This document shows positions 31,236 through 42,178 of a DNA stretch of 64,000 nucleotides, piece after piece. How positions within the stretch are numbered: position 1 is the stretch's first letter; every line of letters begins with the position of its first letter. This DNA is from Nakamurella sp. (GTDB lineage: Bacteria > Actinomycetota > Actinomycetes > Mycobacteriales > Nakamurellaceae). The notes under the pieces are model-generated. The model was not told the origin of the DNA. It saw nothing but the letters and a program-made list of their open reading frames with translations, and searched no databases. The position numbers were made by a program, and so were the translations under genes. The DNA lies in assembly GCA_017882715.1 (NCBI GenBank), contig JADGOY010000003.1, forward strand, positions 1 through 64,000. The letters run 5' to 3'.

Positions 31236-31943
31236 TCAACCTGCCGGACGTGTGGCGAGCACCCGCTGCAGTCGGGCCTTCTTGTGGTTCTCCCGGACGA
31301 TCCAGGCAAGATCGGGATCTGTGCTCGCCTCGAGCCGACCGAACACCGGCAGTCCGTCGTCGGGATCGGCGGCGATGACCACGCTCCATCCGTACCCCAG
31401 GGCCTGGCGCAGCGTCCGCACCGAAGCATCCCGCCGTTGGGTGGTCGCTGTGGCGGCCACGCCGGCCGTGATCGTGTCGAGAATCGTCAGCGCCCGGCGG
31501 GCGAACACCGGATCACGCAGCAGCCGTGGTTCGCAGACGGCGGCCACCGCGGCGCGTCGCACCAGCGGGTCGGCATCGCCGGCCCACTGTTCCGCAAGCT
31601 CGAACCCGATGTCGGGGTCATCGTCGCTGGCCCGCTGAAGCGCCATCGCAACGCCTTCGCGAACCCGCCAACGTTCGTCGCCGGCCAACTCATGAAGCAG
31701 GACCACATGCGACCTGTCACCGTTGCCGAGGTGCCTGCCGAGCGCAACCGCACCGCACACGGTCGCGAACTCGTCACCCGTCGCGACCAGTTCCTCGGCC
31801 CGCGCGACATCGGCCTCCTCGGCGCAGGCGGCGACCAGTTCGAGGTTTCCTCGCGGACCGGGCAGACCACTGTTCGCGGCCAGGTAGGGGATCCACTCGG
31901 TGCGCTGCCGGAGCGCGGCGCGATGATCGTTGATCTTGCTCAT
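31236..31943 (-). CDS. HEAT-repeat-like protein
   Basis: Repeated helical VCGAVALGRHLGN..DERWRVREGVAMALQRASDDD..DPLVRRAAVAAVCEPRLL. Confidence 0.65.
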   Translation of the reverse strand: MSKINDHRAALRQRTEWIPYLAANSGLPGPRGNLELVAACAEEADVARAEELVATGDEFATVCGAVALGRHLGNGDRSHVVLLHELAGDERWRVREGVAMALQRASDDDPDIGFELAEQWAGDADPLVRRAAVAAVCEPRLLRDPVFARRALTILDTITAGVAATATTQRRDASVRTLRQALGYGWSVVIAADPDDGLPVFGRLEASTDPDLAWIVRENHKKARLQRVLATRPAG

Positions 31944-32767
31944 TGCCCGGTGAACCTTGCCGGTCGCTTGTCGACGAACGCCTGGATGGCCTCGCGATGA
32001 TCGGGGGAAGCGAAACAGTCCGTCTGTGCGCGGTCCTCGAAGGCCAGCGTCGAGGCAAGGTCGGAACCCGCCGCGTGGTGCAGCGACGCCTTGATCCAGC
32101 GGTAGGCGCGAGTCGGCCCCTGGGCCAGCCGGGCGGCCAGCGCCGCAACGTGGTCGGCCAGTTCCTCGTCGGGCAGCACCATGTCGACCATCCCGATGCG
32201 CAGCGCCTCGTCAGCGCCGACCTCCTCGCCGAGCAGCATCATCCGTGACGCCCGTCCGTACCCGACCAGCCGCGGCAGGGTGAAGGACGTCGCGGTGTCG
32301 GCGGACAACGCGACCGCCGCGAAGGCCAACGAGAAGGAGGCGCTGCGGCCGACGATCCGCAGGTCGCAGGCGTAGGCCAGGCCCGCGCCGGCTCCCGCGG
32401 CCGGACCGTTGACCGCAGCGATCACCGGCTTGGGCATGTCCGTGACCAGCGACACCAGCACGTTGTAGAACTCGGCGACCGCGGTCGCCACCCGTGGATC
32501 ACCTGCCGCCACCAGCGCCAGATGTTCTTTCAGGTCCTGACCGGCGCAGAACCCACGACCGGCTCCGGTGATCACCACCGTGCGCACCGCCGGATCCGCG
32601 GACGCGGCGGCCAGGGCGTCCAGCAGCGCGGTTTTCATCGCCAGGTCGAAGGAATTGAACGCACCGGGCCGGTTCAGCGTCACGGTGCGCACCGCGCCGT
32701 CATCGGCCACCAGCACCGGGCGCTCTCCGGTGGACACCGGACCGGAGGCACCGCTGGGTTCCGTCAT
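31940..32767 (-). CDS. Enoyl-CoA hydratase/isomerase family protein
   Basis: VVITGAGRGFCAGQDLKEH and KPVIAAVNGPAAGAGAGLAYACDLRI crotonase motifs. Confidence 0.93.
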   Translation of the reverse strand: MTEPSGASGPVSTGERPVLVADDGAVRTVTLNRPGAFNSFDLAMKTALLDALAAASADPAVRTVVITGAGRGFCAGQDLKEHLALVAAGDPRVATAVAEFYNVLVSLVTDMPKPVIAAVNGPAAGAGAGLAYACDLRIVGRSASFSLAFAAVALSADTATSFTLPRLVGYGRASRMMLLGEEVGADEALRIGMVDMVLPDEELADHVAALAARLAQGPTRAYRWIKASLHHAAGSDLASTLAFEDRAQTDCFASPDHREAIQAFVDKRPARFTGQ

Positions 32768-32951
32768 GTCACTACTCCTACCTGAATGGGACCGTCATCA
32801 TCATGATCCGGTGCAGGCGTGGCGAGCCTGGTTTCGGACCAAGCCCCGTCATGGGGGAGAATGGACCGTCCGCCACGAGTGCGGAGCTGACGCCGGCCGG
32901 GAACCACCGTCCGGAGTACGAGAAACACGTGATTGCTGGAGGGAGTCGCAC

Positions 32952-33119
32952 ATGGCGGCCATGAAACCCCGAACCGGGGATGGTCCTCTCGAAGTGACCA
33001 AGGAGGGCCGCGGGATCGTCATGCGTGTTCCGCTGGAAGGCGGCGGGCGTCTGGTCGTGGAGATCTCTGCGGACGAGGCTTCCGCGCTGGGTGACGCACT
33101 GAAGGCCGTGGTCAGCTGA
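32952..33119 (+). CDS. DUF3117 family small protein
   Basis: 55 aa MAAMKPRTGDGPLEVTKEGRGIVMRVPLEGGGRLVVE; RBS GGAGGG upstream. Confidence 0.92.
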   Translation: MAAMKPRTGDGPLEVTKEGRGIVMRVPLEGGGRLVVEISADEASALGDALKAVVS

Positions 33120-33196
33120 CCACTTTTCGCCCGGGACCCGAGCCGCACGCTGACCAGGTACCCGGGCCGTTCCATGTCCGAACTGTCCGAATCTGT

Positions 33197-34351
33197 TCAG
33201 GCCAGCACCGACCGGTACAGGTCCACGGTCTGCTGGGCGATCGCCGTCCAGGAGAACTGCGACTGCGCCCGCTCCCGCCCGGCCGCGCCGTAGACCTGCG
33301 CTCGTGCCGAATCGGCGACGACTTCGTTGACCGCCGCGGCAATGTCCCGCTCGAATCCCGGCGCGTCCAGACTGTCGTAGTGCACCAGGGTCCCGGTCTC
33401 GCCGTCGTTGACGACCTCCGGGATGCCCCCGACGTCGCTGGCCACCACCGCGGCGCCGCAGGCCATCGCTTCCAGGTTGACGATGCCCAGGGGTTCGTAC
33501 ACCGACGGGCAGACGAACACGGTGGACGCCGACAGCACCTGTTTCACCTCGGCGAGGGTCAGCATGCCGTCGAACCAGAACACTCCGGGCCGCCGTTCCT
33601 GCAGCTCGGCGATCGCCGCCGCAGTCTCCGCGGCGATCTCCGGGGTGTCCGGCGCCCCGGCGCACAGCACCAGCTGCACCCCGGGATCGAAATGGTGAGT
33701 GGCGGCGATCAGATGGCCGACGCCCTTCTGCCGGGTGATCCGACCGACGAACGAGGCGATCGGCGCGTCGAGGTCCACGCCCTTCTCCGTCAGCAGTGAT
33801 CGCTCGTCCGTGGGCTGGTAGATATCGGTGTCGATGCCGTTACGGATGACGTGCACCCGTTCCGGATCGAGCGCGGGATAACTGTCCATGATCCCGTCTT
33901 TCATCCCCGCCGACACCGAGACGATCGCGTCCGCGGCCTCGTAGGCCGTCTTCTCCGCCCACGACGAGAGCCGGTATCCGCCACCCAACTGCTCCGCCTT
34001 CCACGGACGATGCGGCTCCAGCGAGTGCGCGGTGATGACGTGCGGGACGCCGTGCAGCAGTTTGCCGATGTGCCCGGCCATGTTGGCGTACCAGGTGTGG
34101 GAGTGCAGCAGCTCCACGTTGCCGGTCGACGCCACCATTGACAGGTCGACCGACAACGTGGTCAGCGCCGGATTCGCGCCGGTGAGTTCGGCCGCGGGGC
34201 GGTGGCCGACGGCACCAGGACGGTCGTCACCGAAACAGTGCACGTCGACGTCGATGAGCCGCCGTAGCTCGCGGACCAGGTACTCGACGTGGACCCCCGC
34301 TCCTCCGTACACGTCTGGCGGGAATTCACGGGTCAGGATCGCGGTATGCAC
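33197..34351 (-). CDS. glgA: Glycogen synthase / alpha-maltose-1-phosphate synthase (GT4)
   Basis: [77 protein letters not shown] start. Confidence 0.92.
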   Translation of the reverse strand: MHTAILTREFPPDVYGGAGVHVEYLVRELRRLIDVDVHCFGDDRPGAVGHRPAAELTGANPALTTLSVDLSMVASTGNVELLHSHTWYANMAGHIGKLLHGVPHVITAHSLEPHRPWKAEQLGGGYRLSSWAEKTAYEAADAIVSVSAGMKDGIMDSYPALDPERVHVIRNGIDTDIYQPTDERSLLTEKGVDLDAPIASFVGRITRQKGVGHLIAATHHFDPGVQLVLCAGAPDTPEIAAETAAAIAELQERRPGVFWFDGMLTLAEVKQVLSASTVFVCPSVYEPLGIVNLEAMACGAAVVASDVGGIPEVVNDGETGTLVHYDSLDAPGFERDIAAAVNEVVADSARAQVYGAAGRERAQSQFSWTAIAQQTVDLYRSVLA

Positions 34352-34444
34352 GTCGGCAATCTATCGACCCGGCCTTCCTCCCGCCGCCTGAAACGGTGCG
34401 AGTCCAAGGCGCGAAAGCTCCGGAACGCCGCTAGGGTCTCCGGC

Positions 34445-35668
34445 ATGGTGGTCAAGCCCAAGATTCTCGGGATCGTTCTGGCGGGTGGCGAGGGGAAGCG
34501 GTTGTGGCCCTTGACGGCTGACCGCGCGAAACCTGCCGTGCCGTTCGGCGGCAACTTCCGGTTGATCGACTTCGTGTTGTCCAACCTGGTGAACGCCGGG
34601 TATTTGAAGATCTGCGTGCTGACGCAGTACAAATCGCATTCCTTGGACAGGCACATCACCACGACCTGGCGGATGAGCCAGCTGATCGGCAACTACGTCA
34701 CGCCGGTGCCCGCCCAGCAGCGGCTCGGCCCGCGTTGGTACACCGGCAGCGCCGACGCGATCCTGCAGTCGCTGAACCTCGTGTACGACGAGAAGCCCGA
34801 CTACCTGGTGGTTTTCGGGGCCGACCACGTCTACCGGATGGACCCGGCGCAGATGGTGGCCGACCACATCGCAACCGGTGCGGAGGCCACGGTCGCCGGC
34901 ATCCGGGTGCCGCGCCGCGAGGCGACCGCGTTCGGCGTCATCCAGACCGCCGCCGACGGGGTCAAGATCGACGGATTCCTGGAGAAACCCGCCGACCCGC
35001 CGTCGGTGCCGGACGATCCCAACGTCACGTACGCGTCGATGGGCAACTACGTGTTCTCCACGTCATCGTTGATCGAGGCCCTGAAGGTGGATGCCGCCGA
35101 CGAGTCCTCGATCCATGACATGGGCGGCAACATCATCCCGATGTTCGTCAGTCGCGGGACCGCGCATGTCTACGACTTCGCCCGCAACGAGGTGCCGGGT
35201 GCAACGGATCGCGATCGCGGCTACTGGCGAGATGTCGGAACCCTGGACGCTTATCACGACGCGCACATGGACCTGGTGTCGATCGAGCCGATCTTCAACC
35301 TGTACAACCGGGACTGGCCGATCCTCAGCCTGCCGCCCACGCTGCCGCCGGCCAAGTTCGTGCAGGACGGCACCGCCCTCGATTCCATGATCGGCGCCGG
35401 CACCATCGTCTCCGGCGCGACGGTCACCCGGTCGGTCGTGTCCGACGACGTGCGGGTCGCCGCGGGGGCGCGGGTCGAGGGGTCGGTGATCCTGCCGGGC
35501 GTGCGGATCGGCCGCAACGCGGTGGTGCGTCATTCCATCCTCGACAAGAACGTGGTGGTCCCGGACGGGGCAAAGGTGGGGGTCGACGTCGATCTGGACA
35601 GCGACCTGTACACGGTGAGTCCCGGTGGCATCACGGTGGTCGGCAAGGGCGTCACGATTGGAAAGTAG
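34445..35668 (+). CDS. glgC: Glucose-1-phosphate adenylyltransferase
   Basis: [49 protein letters not shown]. Confidence 0.95.
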   Translation: MVVKPKILGIVLAGGEGKRLWPLTADRAKPAVPFGGNFRLIDFVLSNLVNAGYLKICVLTQYKSHSLDRHITTTWRMSQLIGNYVTPVPAQQRLGPRWYTGSADAILQSLNLVYDEKPDYLVVFGADHVYRMDPAQMVADHIATGAEATVAGIRVPRREATAFGVIQTAADGVKIDGFLEKPADPPSVPDDPNVTYASMGNYVFSTSSLIEALKVDAADESSIHDMGGNIIPMFVSRGTAHVYDFARNEVPGATDRDRGYWRDVGTLDAYHDAHMDLVSIEPIFNLYNRDWPILSLPPTLPPAKFVQDGTALDSMIGAGTIVSGATVTRSVVSDDVRVAAGARVEGSVILPGVRIGRNAVVRHSILDKNVVVPDGAKVGVDVDLDSDLYTVSPGGITVVGKGVTIGK

Positions 35669-35671
35669 TGT

Positions 35672-36000
35672 GTCACGCGCCGGGGTGCGCCCCGCGTGCC
35701 GGGCACCCGCCGGTCGCGAACGCCGGGTCGGAATGTCGGGCGGCAGCACGTCATCGTCTGCCGGCTGCTCGTCGTGATATCGCCGATCGGCAGGGCAGGG
35801 CTCCGCGGAGTCGTCGCCGCAGCGGCCGACGCCGACGACACAGCCCGCGGACGCCGATGACACAGCCCGCGGATGCCGACGACACAGCCTGCGCGGACGC
35901 GGCCGCATCGTCCGATCCGCTGCAGCCAGCAGCGAGCACCGGCTGCGGCCAACACCCCGATCAGCAAGCCCGCTCTGGCCCTCAAGACCCTTTCCGGCAC
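35672..36000 (-). pseudogene. Putative lipoprotein split across reading frames
   Basis: GTG at 36000 gives VPERVLRARAGLLIGVLAAAG; lipobox VLAAGCSGSDDAAASAQ lies one frame over; an acidic tail CGDDSAEPCPADRRYHDEQPADDD lies in the remaining frame after a 22-bp tandem repeat. Confidence 0.45.
35828..35893. repeat. 22-bp tandem repeat (GACGCCGACGACACAGCCCGCG, 3 near-identical copies)
   Basis: Units 35828-35849, 35850-35871, 35872-35893; the unit is not a multiple of 3. Confidence 0.9.
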
Positions 36001-36624
36001 TCAAACCCGCTTCACCGCAGCCAGCAGCCCGTCACCGAGCGGGATCATCACCGCCGAGAGTGTTTCGTCGTCCCTGACCAGCCGGCCGGCCTCGCGCACC
36101 GCAACCGTCTCGGCGTCCCGCTGGGTCGGGTCGGCCACCTTGTCGCCGGCGAGCGCCCCGTCCACGATGAGGATGCCGCCGGGCCGGAGCAGCCGCAGTG
36201 CCTCGGCGACGTACTGGGGGTACTCGGTCTTGTTGCCGTCGACGAACACCAGGTCGTAGGCACCGTCGGTGAGCCGCGGCAACACGTCAAGGGCGCGGCC
36301 GTTGATCAACCTGGTCCGGGTCGGGGCGATGCCGGCCTCGGTGAACGCGCGTTTGGCCGCCCGGTGATGCTCGGCCTCGATGTCGATCGACGTGAGGATG
36401 CCGTCGGGGGCCATTCCGGCGATCAGGTGCAGCCCGCTGACGCCGACGCCGGTGCCGATCTCCACGACGGAGCGGGCGCCGATCGCGGAGGCCAGGAAGG
36501 TCAAGGCGGCGGCCCCGCCGGAGCCGATCGGGACGCATCCCAGGTCGGCTCCACGGGTGCGGGCGGCCAGCACCACTTCACTCTCGGGAACGAAGAACTC
36601 GGCGTAGGACCGGCTGGTGGTCAC
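36001..36624 (-). CDS. SAM-dependent O-methyltransferase
   Basis: SVVEIGTGVGVSGLHLIAGMAPDGILTSIDIEAEHHRAAKRAF..YDLVFVDGNKTEYPQYVAEALRLLRPGGILIVD. Confidence 0.92.
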   Translation of the reverse strand: MTTSRSYAEFFVPESEVVLAARTRGADLGCVPIGSGGAAALTFLASAIGARSVVEIGTGVGVSGLHLIAGMAPDGILTSIDIEAEHHRAAKRAFTEAGIAPTRTRLINGRALDVLPRLTDGAYDLVFVDGNKTEYPQYVAEALRLLRPGGILIVDGALAGDKVADPTQRDAETVAVREAGRLVRDDETLSAVMIPLGDGLLAAVKRV

Positions 36625-36804
36625 CGGTCACCTCCTTGACGGCATATCGCGCGGCACAGTGCGGTGCGTGGAGCACCGCCTGAAACTACCGGTCAGGATC
36701 GACCGTCCTGATCAGGCTCACCGCCGCCGGGCGTTCACAGATCGCTCACATCGACTCAGGGAACAATCATCAGCACACGGTCGTTCGATCGTCCGACACC
36801 GGAG

Positions 36805-37434
36805 GTGGTTGCGCTGTCCATCCTGCCCGCTCCGACCGGCTCCGAGCCGATCGGTTCCGACGCCCTCGATGCCGAAGGCTTCTCGTCTTCGCCCTGGACG
36901 CCACCGGCCTGGGATGACATCGTGCGGGAGCACGGCGACCGGGTGTACCGGCTCGCCTACCGGCTTTCGGGCAACGCCCACGACGCCGAGGACATCACCC
37001 AGGAGACCTTCATCCGGGTGTTCCGATCGCTCGACGGGTACCGTCCCGGTTCTTTCGAGGGCTGGTTGCACCGCATCACCACCAATGTCTTCCTGGATCT
37101 GGTCCGTCGGCGTCAGCGGATCCGGATGGAGTCGCTGCCCGAGGAGACCGACCGCATCGCCGGCCGGGAGCCGTCCCCGGAGCAGGCATTCCACGACGCG
37201 AACCTCGACCCCGACCTGCAGGCGGCGCTCGACGACCTGTTGCCCGAGTTCCGGGCCGCCGTCGTTCTCTGCGATGTCGAGGGGTTGTCGTACGAGGAAA
37301 TCGGCGCCACTTTGGGAGTGAAGCTGGGAACGGTTCGTTCGCGCATTCACCGCGGCCGGCTGGCGCTACGCGCCGGTCTGGAGCGGCGCCGGGCGGCTCG
37401 CGACGATTGGCAGGGCGCGGAGGCGGTGCGATGA
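36805..37434 (+). CDS. sigE: ECF RNA polymerase sigma factor SigE
   Basis: Sigma-70 region 2 [29 protein letters not shown] and region 4 [32 protein letters not shown]-adjacent GTG. Confidence 0.93.
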   Translation: MVALSILPAPTGSEPIGSDALDAEGFSSSPWTPPAWDDIVREHGDRVYRLAYRLSGNAHDAEDITQETFIRVFRSLDGYRPGSFEGWLHRITTNVFLDLVRRRQRIRMESLPEETDRIAGREPSPEQAFHDANLDPDLQAALDDLLPEFRAAVVLCDVEGLSYEEIGATLGVKLGTVRSRIHRGRLALRAGLERRRAARDDWQGAEAVR

Positions 37435-37916
37435 CTGCGGGTTTCGATCACCTGAGCCTGGACGCGATTGTCGCGTACGCGGACGGCGAGATGAGCTTGA
37501 GCGCCTACAAACGCGCGGCGGCGCATGTCGAGCGGTGTCCGCAATGCAACGTCGAGGTGACCGAGCAGATCGCGACCCGCTCGTGGCTGCAGTCGGCGAG
37601 TGCGCCCGAAATCCCGATCAGCCTGCTGGACACCCTGAAATCCATTCCCGCAGCCGTGTCACCCGCTCCGCCCGCACCGGGGTTGTCTGTCGACCCCGCC
37701 ACCGGCCGGGCCTACCGCACCAACGATCTGCTGCGCTCCGGGCACACCCGTGGACGGTTGTTCCGGTTCGGTGCCGGCGCCTTGGTGGTCGGCATCGCGG
37801 TCGGGGCAGCGGTGGCCACATCGAGCGCCGAACCCAGGGAATCGCAGCGGCAGAACCAGGTGGCCCAGCTCAACGGCTCCACCATCCTGCAGCCTGCGCT
37901 GTTCGTGCGCCCCTGA
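37431..37916 (+). CDS. rseA: Zinc-binding anti-sigma factor (RseA-like)
   Basis: [19 protein letters not shown] (HxxxCxxC) plus [20 protein letters not shown] overlap with sigE. Confidence 0.87.
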   Translation: MTAGFDHLSLDAIVAYADGEMSLSAYKRAAAHVERCPQCNVEVTEQIATRSWLQSASAPEIPISLLDTLKSIPAAVSPAPPAPGLSVDPATGRAYRTNDLLRSGHTRGRLFRFGAGALVVGIAVGAAVATSSAEPRESQRQNQVAQLNGSTILQPALFVRP

Positions 37917-37921
37917 CACCG

Positions 37922-39430
37922 ATGGACACTCCGCGGCTGACCGACGATCCGGTCGTGGCGCGCGACGAGCGGCCGCGGTTGGCCCCGCGGCCGCTGTGGA
38001 AACCACGGGTCACCCCCGTGGACGCGGGTACCTTCGGACGTCCCCGTGGGGTGGAGGGGGCCTTCGGTCCGGCTGCCCCATCGACCGGCCGGGCCTCTGG
38101 CGTCACCACCGCGCCGCCGGTGCCGGAGTTCCTGGAGGACGCCTTCGGCCGACCCGTCGGCGGCGGCGACAGCATCGGTCGTGCCCCGGACGAGTCGGCG
38201 CCCGATGGCGAGGCAGACCAAGTCTCCGGCGATCCCTGGCGCGACCCGATGTCCGGGGTACGGCTGGGTGTCCCGGCGATCGACCCCGACTCGCCGGAAG
38301 GCCCCGCGCCGCTGCCGGCCGAGCGGTTCTCCTTCCGGCAGGCACTGTTCGAACGCCGGCTGCGCCCGTCCGCCCTGATCGGGCTGCTCGTGTCCGCGCT
38401 GCTGATCGGTGCGATCGGTGCGGTGATCGGTGTGGTTGCGGCCGGCCGGCTGCCGCGCGGTGTGACCGACCCCGAATTCACCCTGGCCGCGGCGCAGCCG
38501 TCCGTCACCCGCCAGCCGGGTTCTGTTGCCGACGTCGCCGCACGGGTGCTCCCCGCGGTGGTGTCGCTGGAGATCCGCACCGGTGACGTCGGGGACACCG
38601 GATCGGGCGTGGTGATCGATCCGAGCGGCTACGTCCTGACGAACAACCACGTCATCTCGTTGGCGGCCACCGATCCGCAGGCACAGCTGACCGTCGTTTT
38701 CGACGATGCCGCACAGACCAGGGCTCCGGGCATCATCGTCGGACGCGACCCGTTGACCGATCTGGCGGTGGTCAAGGTGGATGTCACCGGCGCCACGGTG
38801 GCCCAGCTCGGTGACTCCGATGCGCTCGCGGTCGGCGATCCGGTGATCGCCATCGGTTCCCCGTTGGGGCTGGCCGGCACCGTGACCACCGGCATCGTCT
38901 CGGCCAAGGACCGGCCGGTGCGCCTGCAGGGCGGGGTATCGGACACGGACGCGGTGATCGACGCGTTGCAGACCGACGCCGCGGTCAACCCGGGCAACTC
39001 CGGCGGCGCCCTGGCGGACGGCACCGGCGCCGTGGTCGGCATCAACACCGCGATCCGCACCCTGGGCGGCGATTCCAGCGGATCCATCGGCCTGGGTTTC
39101 GCGATCCCGATCAACGCCGCGAGAGACATCGCCCAGCAGCTCATCCGGAACGGCAGCGTCCAGCACGCCGGTATGGGCCTGAACGCCCGATCGGCGACGG
39201 ACGGCGTCACCGACGGCGCGCAGGTGCAGAACGTGCAGCAGGGCGGCCCGGCCGCGGCCGGGGGCATCGTCGAGGGCGATGTGATCACCAAGGTCGGCGA
39301 CCGGTCCGTCGGCAACGCCGACGAGCTGGTCGTCGCGATCCGCAGCAACGCCGTGGGCGCGACCGTCCCGGTGGTGCTGCTGCGGGAAGGCCGGGAGATG
39401 ACAGTCTCGGTGACGCTCAGCGCCGAATAG
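37922..39430 (+). CDS. htrA: HtrA/DegP-like serine protease with PDZ domain
   Basis: TGSGVVIDPSGYVLTNNHVI, DLAVVKVD, TDAAVNPGNSGGALADGTGAVVGINTAI, C-terminal PDZ. Confidence 0.94.
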   Translation: MDTPRLTDDPVVARDERPRLAPRPLWKPRVTPVDAGTFGRPRGVEGAFGPAAPSTGRASGVTTAPPVPEFLEDAFGRPVGGGDSIGRAPDESAPDGEADQVSGDPWRDPMSGVRLGVPAIDPDSPEGPAPLPAERFSFRQALFERRLRPSALIGLLVSALLIGAIGAVIGVVAAGRLPRGVTDPEFTLAAAQPSVTRQPGSVADVAARVLPAVVSLEIRTGDVGDTGSGVVIDPSGYVLTNNHVISLAATDPQAQLTVVFDDAAQTRAPGIIVGRDPLTDLAVVKVDVTGATVAQLGDSDALAVGDPVIAIGSPLGLAGTVTTGIVSAKDRPVRLQGGVSDTDAVIDALQTDAAVNPGNSGGALADGTGAVVGINTAIRTLGGDSSGSIGLGFAIPINAARDIAQQLIRNGSVQHAGMGLNARSATDGVTDGAQVQNVQQGGPAAAGGIVEGDVITKVGDRSVGNADELVVAIRSNAVGATVPVVLLREGREMTVSVTLSAE

Positions 39431-39483
39431 CTTCTGAGTATCCTGACCGGGACGTCTCGACGTGGGAGGAGGCCGGCGGATCA

Positions 39484-40017
39484 ATGTTCGGCCTTTCCTG
39501 GGGACAGATCGGGATCATCGTCCTGGTCGGCGTCTTCGTGCTCGGACCGGAGCGAATTCCCACTGCCGTCAGCTGGGTGATGTCCTCCCTGCGGAAGCTC
39601 CGCACCATGGCCGCCGGCGCGCAGGCCGAATTGCGGAAGGAAATCGGCCCGGAACTCGAGGAACTGCGCCGCCAGGTGGCGGATCTGCAGTCGCTGAAGG
39701 AACTTCAGGAGTTGCGCGAGCTGCGTGACCTGCACCCCAAGCGATTGATCGGCAAGGGCATCCTGGGCGACGAGTTCGCCGGCGGCATCGGTGGTTTCCT
39801 CGGTCTGTCCGACAGTCCGAAGGCGCCCGCGGCCGTCCCACCGATCGGGCAGAACGGGCCCGCTGTGCCGGCGAACATGGCCGGTCAGCCGGTCGTGGCC
39901 GATGGCGCGCCCCTGCCGTCGGCAGCCGGTGCGGCGGAGGTTGCGTCGCCTGCTCGCCGACCGATCCGGGCGCTGGATGCCGGGGAGCGCCCGCCGTTCG
40001 ACCCCGACGGCACCTGA
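39484..40017 (+). CDS. tatB: Sec-independent translocase protein TatB
   Basis: MFGLSWGQIGIIVLVGVFVLGPERIPTAVSWV. Confidence 0.93.
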   Translation: MFGLSWGQIGIIVLVGVFVLGPERIPTAVSWVMSSLRKLRTMAAGAQAELRKEIGPELEELRRQVADLQSLKELQELRELRDLHPKRLIGKGILGDEFAGGIGGFLGLSDSPKAPAAVPPIGQNGPAVPANMAGQPVVADGAPLPSAAGAAEVASPARRPIRALDAGERPPFDPDGT

Positions 40018-40018
40018 T

Positions 40019-41146
40019 TCACCGCGGGGCCGGCGCGATGCCCAGCGACATCCCGGCCAGCGGCCGGCTGCGGGCGGCGATGGCGCCGGCGATCTCGCGC
40101 AATGCCTGCTTGGCCGGGCTCGAACCGTCGACCAGCACGAGCGGGACGCCGGTGTCGCCCGCGGTCCGTAGGTCGACGTCCAGCGGAATCCGGCCCAGCA
40201 GCGGAACGTCGGTACCGGTGACCCGGCTCAGCGCCGCGGCCACCACGTCGCCGCCACCCGAGCCGAACAAGTCCAGCGTGGAACCGTCGGGCAGCACCAT
40301 CGCCGACATGTTCTCCACCACACCGACCAGTCTCTGCCGCGTCTGCAGGGCGATCGCGCCGGCCCGCTCGGCCACCTCGGCGGCCGCCAGCTGGGGGGTG
40401 GTGACGACCAGGAGTTCGGCGGTGGGCACGAGTTGGGCGGTGGAGATGGCGATGTCTCCGGTACCGGGCGGCAGGTCCAACAACAGGACGTCCAGGTCCC
40501 CCCAGTACACGTCGGCCAGGAACTGCTGCAGGGCGCGGTGCAGCATGGGACCGCGCCAAACGACCGGCACGTTGCCGTCGACGAACATCCCGACGCTGAT
40601 CACCTTCACGCCGTGCGCCACCGGCGGCAGGATCATCTCGCCGACCCGGGTGGGCCGTGCGGTGACGCCCAGCATCCGCGGCACCGAGAAGCCGTAGATG
40701 TCGGCGTCCAGTACCCCGACAGCCAGCCCGCGGGCCGCCAGTGCGGCGGCCAGGTTCACCGTGACGGTCGATTTGCCGACCCCGCCCTTGCCGGAGGCAA
40801 CCGCGTAGACCCTGGTCAGCGATTCGGCCCTGGCGAACGGGATCTCCTTTCCCGGCCCGCCCTGCAACTGATCGCGCAGCGCGGTGCGCTGCTCGTCGGT
40901 CATCACCCCCAGGGTGAGCCGCAGGTCGGTCACGCCCCGGACCGCGCGGACGGCGGTGGTGACGTCGACGGTCAACCTGTCGCGCATCGGGCAAGCGGCG
41001 ATCGTCAGCAGCACGGTGAGCGTGACGACGCCGTCGTCTGCGACGGCCAACGCGTCAACCATGCCGAGTTCGGTGATGGGCCGCCGGATCTCCGGGTCCT
41101 TGACGGTCGCCAGAGCGGTGCGGACGTCTTCGACAATGGCAGCCAT
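40019..41146 (-). CDS. mrp: Mrp/NBP35-type P-loop ATPase (Fe-S carrier)
   Basis: VYAVASGKGGVGKSTVTVNLAAALAARGLAVGVLDADIYGFSVPRMLG. Confidence 0.94.
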   Translation of the reverse strand: MAAIVEDVRTALATVKDPEIRRPITELGMVDALAVADDGVVTLTVLLTIAACPMRDRLTVDVTTAVRAVRGVTDLRLTLGVMTDEQRTALRDQLQGGPGKEIPFARAESLTRVYAVASGKGGVGKSTVTVNLAAALAARGLAVGVLDADIYGFSVPRMLGVTARPTRVGEMILPPVAHGVKVISVGMFVDGNVPVVWRGPMLHRALQQFLADVYWGDLDVLLLDLPPGTGDIAISTAQLVPTAELLVVTTPQLAAAEVAERAGAIALQTRQRLVGVVENMSAMVLPDGSTLDLFGSGGGDVVAAALSRVTGTDVPLLGRIPLDVDLRTAGDTGVPLVLVDGSSPAKQALREIAGAIAARSRPLAGMSLGIAPAPR

Positions 41147-41250
41147 GCCGCCAGGCTAGCCCGTTCATGCCTGGGTCCGGCCGGCGCATTCCCATGGTTC
41201 GCACACACAGCCGTGTCAGCATGAGAATGCATGTCATCAGCTAGGAGGAG

Positions 41251-41772
41251 GTGTCCTTCGTGACCTCACCCATGGGTTTTCGCGGAACCGCCGCGGTCCC
41301 CAATCTGCCAACCCCCCCCACCGGTTTTGCCGTCGCCGCCTACCCCACTTATGCGCAGGCGCAGGGCGCCGTCGAGCATCTCGTCAAGCACAACTTCTCG
41401 ATCCCTGACCTCACCATCGTCGGCTCCGACCTGCAGATGGTGGAGCGGGTGACCGGTCGGCTCACCGCCGGCAAGCTGGCCGCCGCGGGGGTCGCTTCGG
41501 GGGCCTGGATGGGCCTGTTCGTCGGCCTGCTGATGAGTTTCTTCGCCCCCGTGCAGACCGGGGTGCTGCTGCTGATCCTGGCGGCGGTGGCCATCGGCGC
41601 GGGTTTCGGTGCGGTGATGGGCTACCTGGGGTACTCGGTCGCCAAGGGTCGTCGTGACTTCACCTCGGCGTCGCAGGTGGTCGCGCGGCGCTACGACGTG
41701 CTGTGCCAGCCGCGCAGCGCCGAACAGGCCCGCGATCTCCTCTCCCGCATGGAACTGGGGCTGCGCGGCTGA
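41251..41772 (+). CDS. Membrane protein, general stress protein 17M-like
   Basis: FAVAAYPTYAQAQGAVEHLVKHNFSIPDLTIVGSDLQMVERVTGRLT then two TM segments. Confidence 0.8.
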   Translation: MSFVTSPMGFRGTAAVPNLPTPPTGFAVAAYPTYAQAQGAVEHLVKHNFSIPDLTIVGSDLQMVERVTGRLTAGKLAAAGVASGAWMGLFVGLLMSFFAPVQTGVLLLILAAVAIGAGFGAVMGYLGYSVAKGRRDFTSASQVVARRYDVLCQPRSAEQARDLLSRMELGLRG

Positions 41773-41782
41773 TCCGGGAGGA

Positions 41783-42178
41783 TCAGGCCAGCGCCTTGGC
41801 CTTGAGCTTGTCGAACTCGGCCTGGTCGATGGTGCCCGAGTCGAGCAAGGTCTTGGCGTCCGCGATGTGCTCGGCGGGCGACTTGCCGCCACCGGAGGAC
41901 GCGCCGGCGACCTGCTTGATGTAGGCGTCGGTCTCGCTGCGGGCTTCCTTCGCGGCGGCCGACTGACGTTCGGACATGCCACGCCCGCGGGCGATGATGT
42001 AGACCAGCGCGGTGAGATAGGGCGCGAAGATCAAGAACAGGATCCAGAGCGCCTTCCACCAGCCGCTGAGCTCCCGATCGCGGAACAGGTCGGTGATGAT
42101 GAAGAAGAGCACGAACAGATACGCCACGAAGACGAAGCTCCAGATGACGATCCAGATGATGCTCCAGAAGTTGTCCAT
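41783..42178 (-). CDS. PLDc_N/SHOCT-domain membrane protein
   Basis: LSGWWKALWILFLIFAPYLTALVYIIARGRGMSER..HIADAKTLLDSGTIDQAEFDKLKAKAL. Confidence 0.87.
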   Translation of the reverse strand: MDNFWSIIWIVIWSFVFVAYLFVLFFIITDLFRDRELSGWWKALWILFLIFAPYLTALVYIIARGRGMSERQSAAAKEARSETDAYIKQVAGASSGGGKSPAEHIADAKTLLDSGTIDQAEFDKLKAKALA

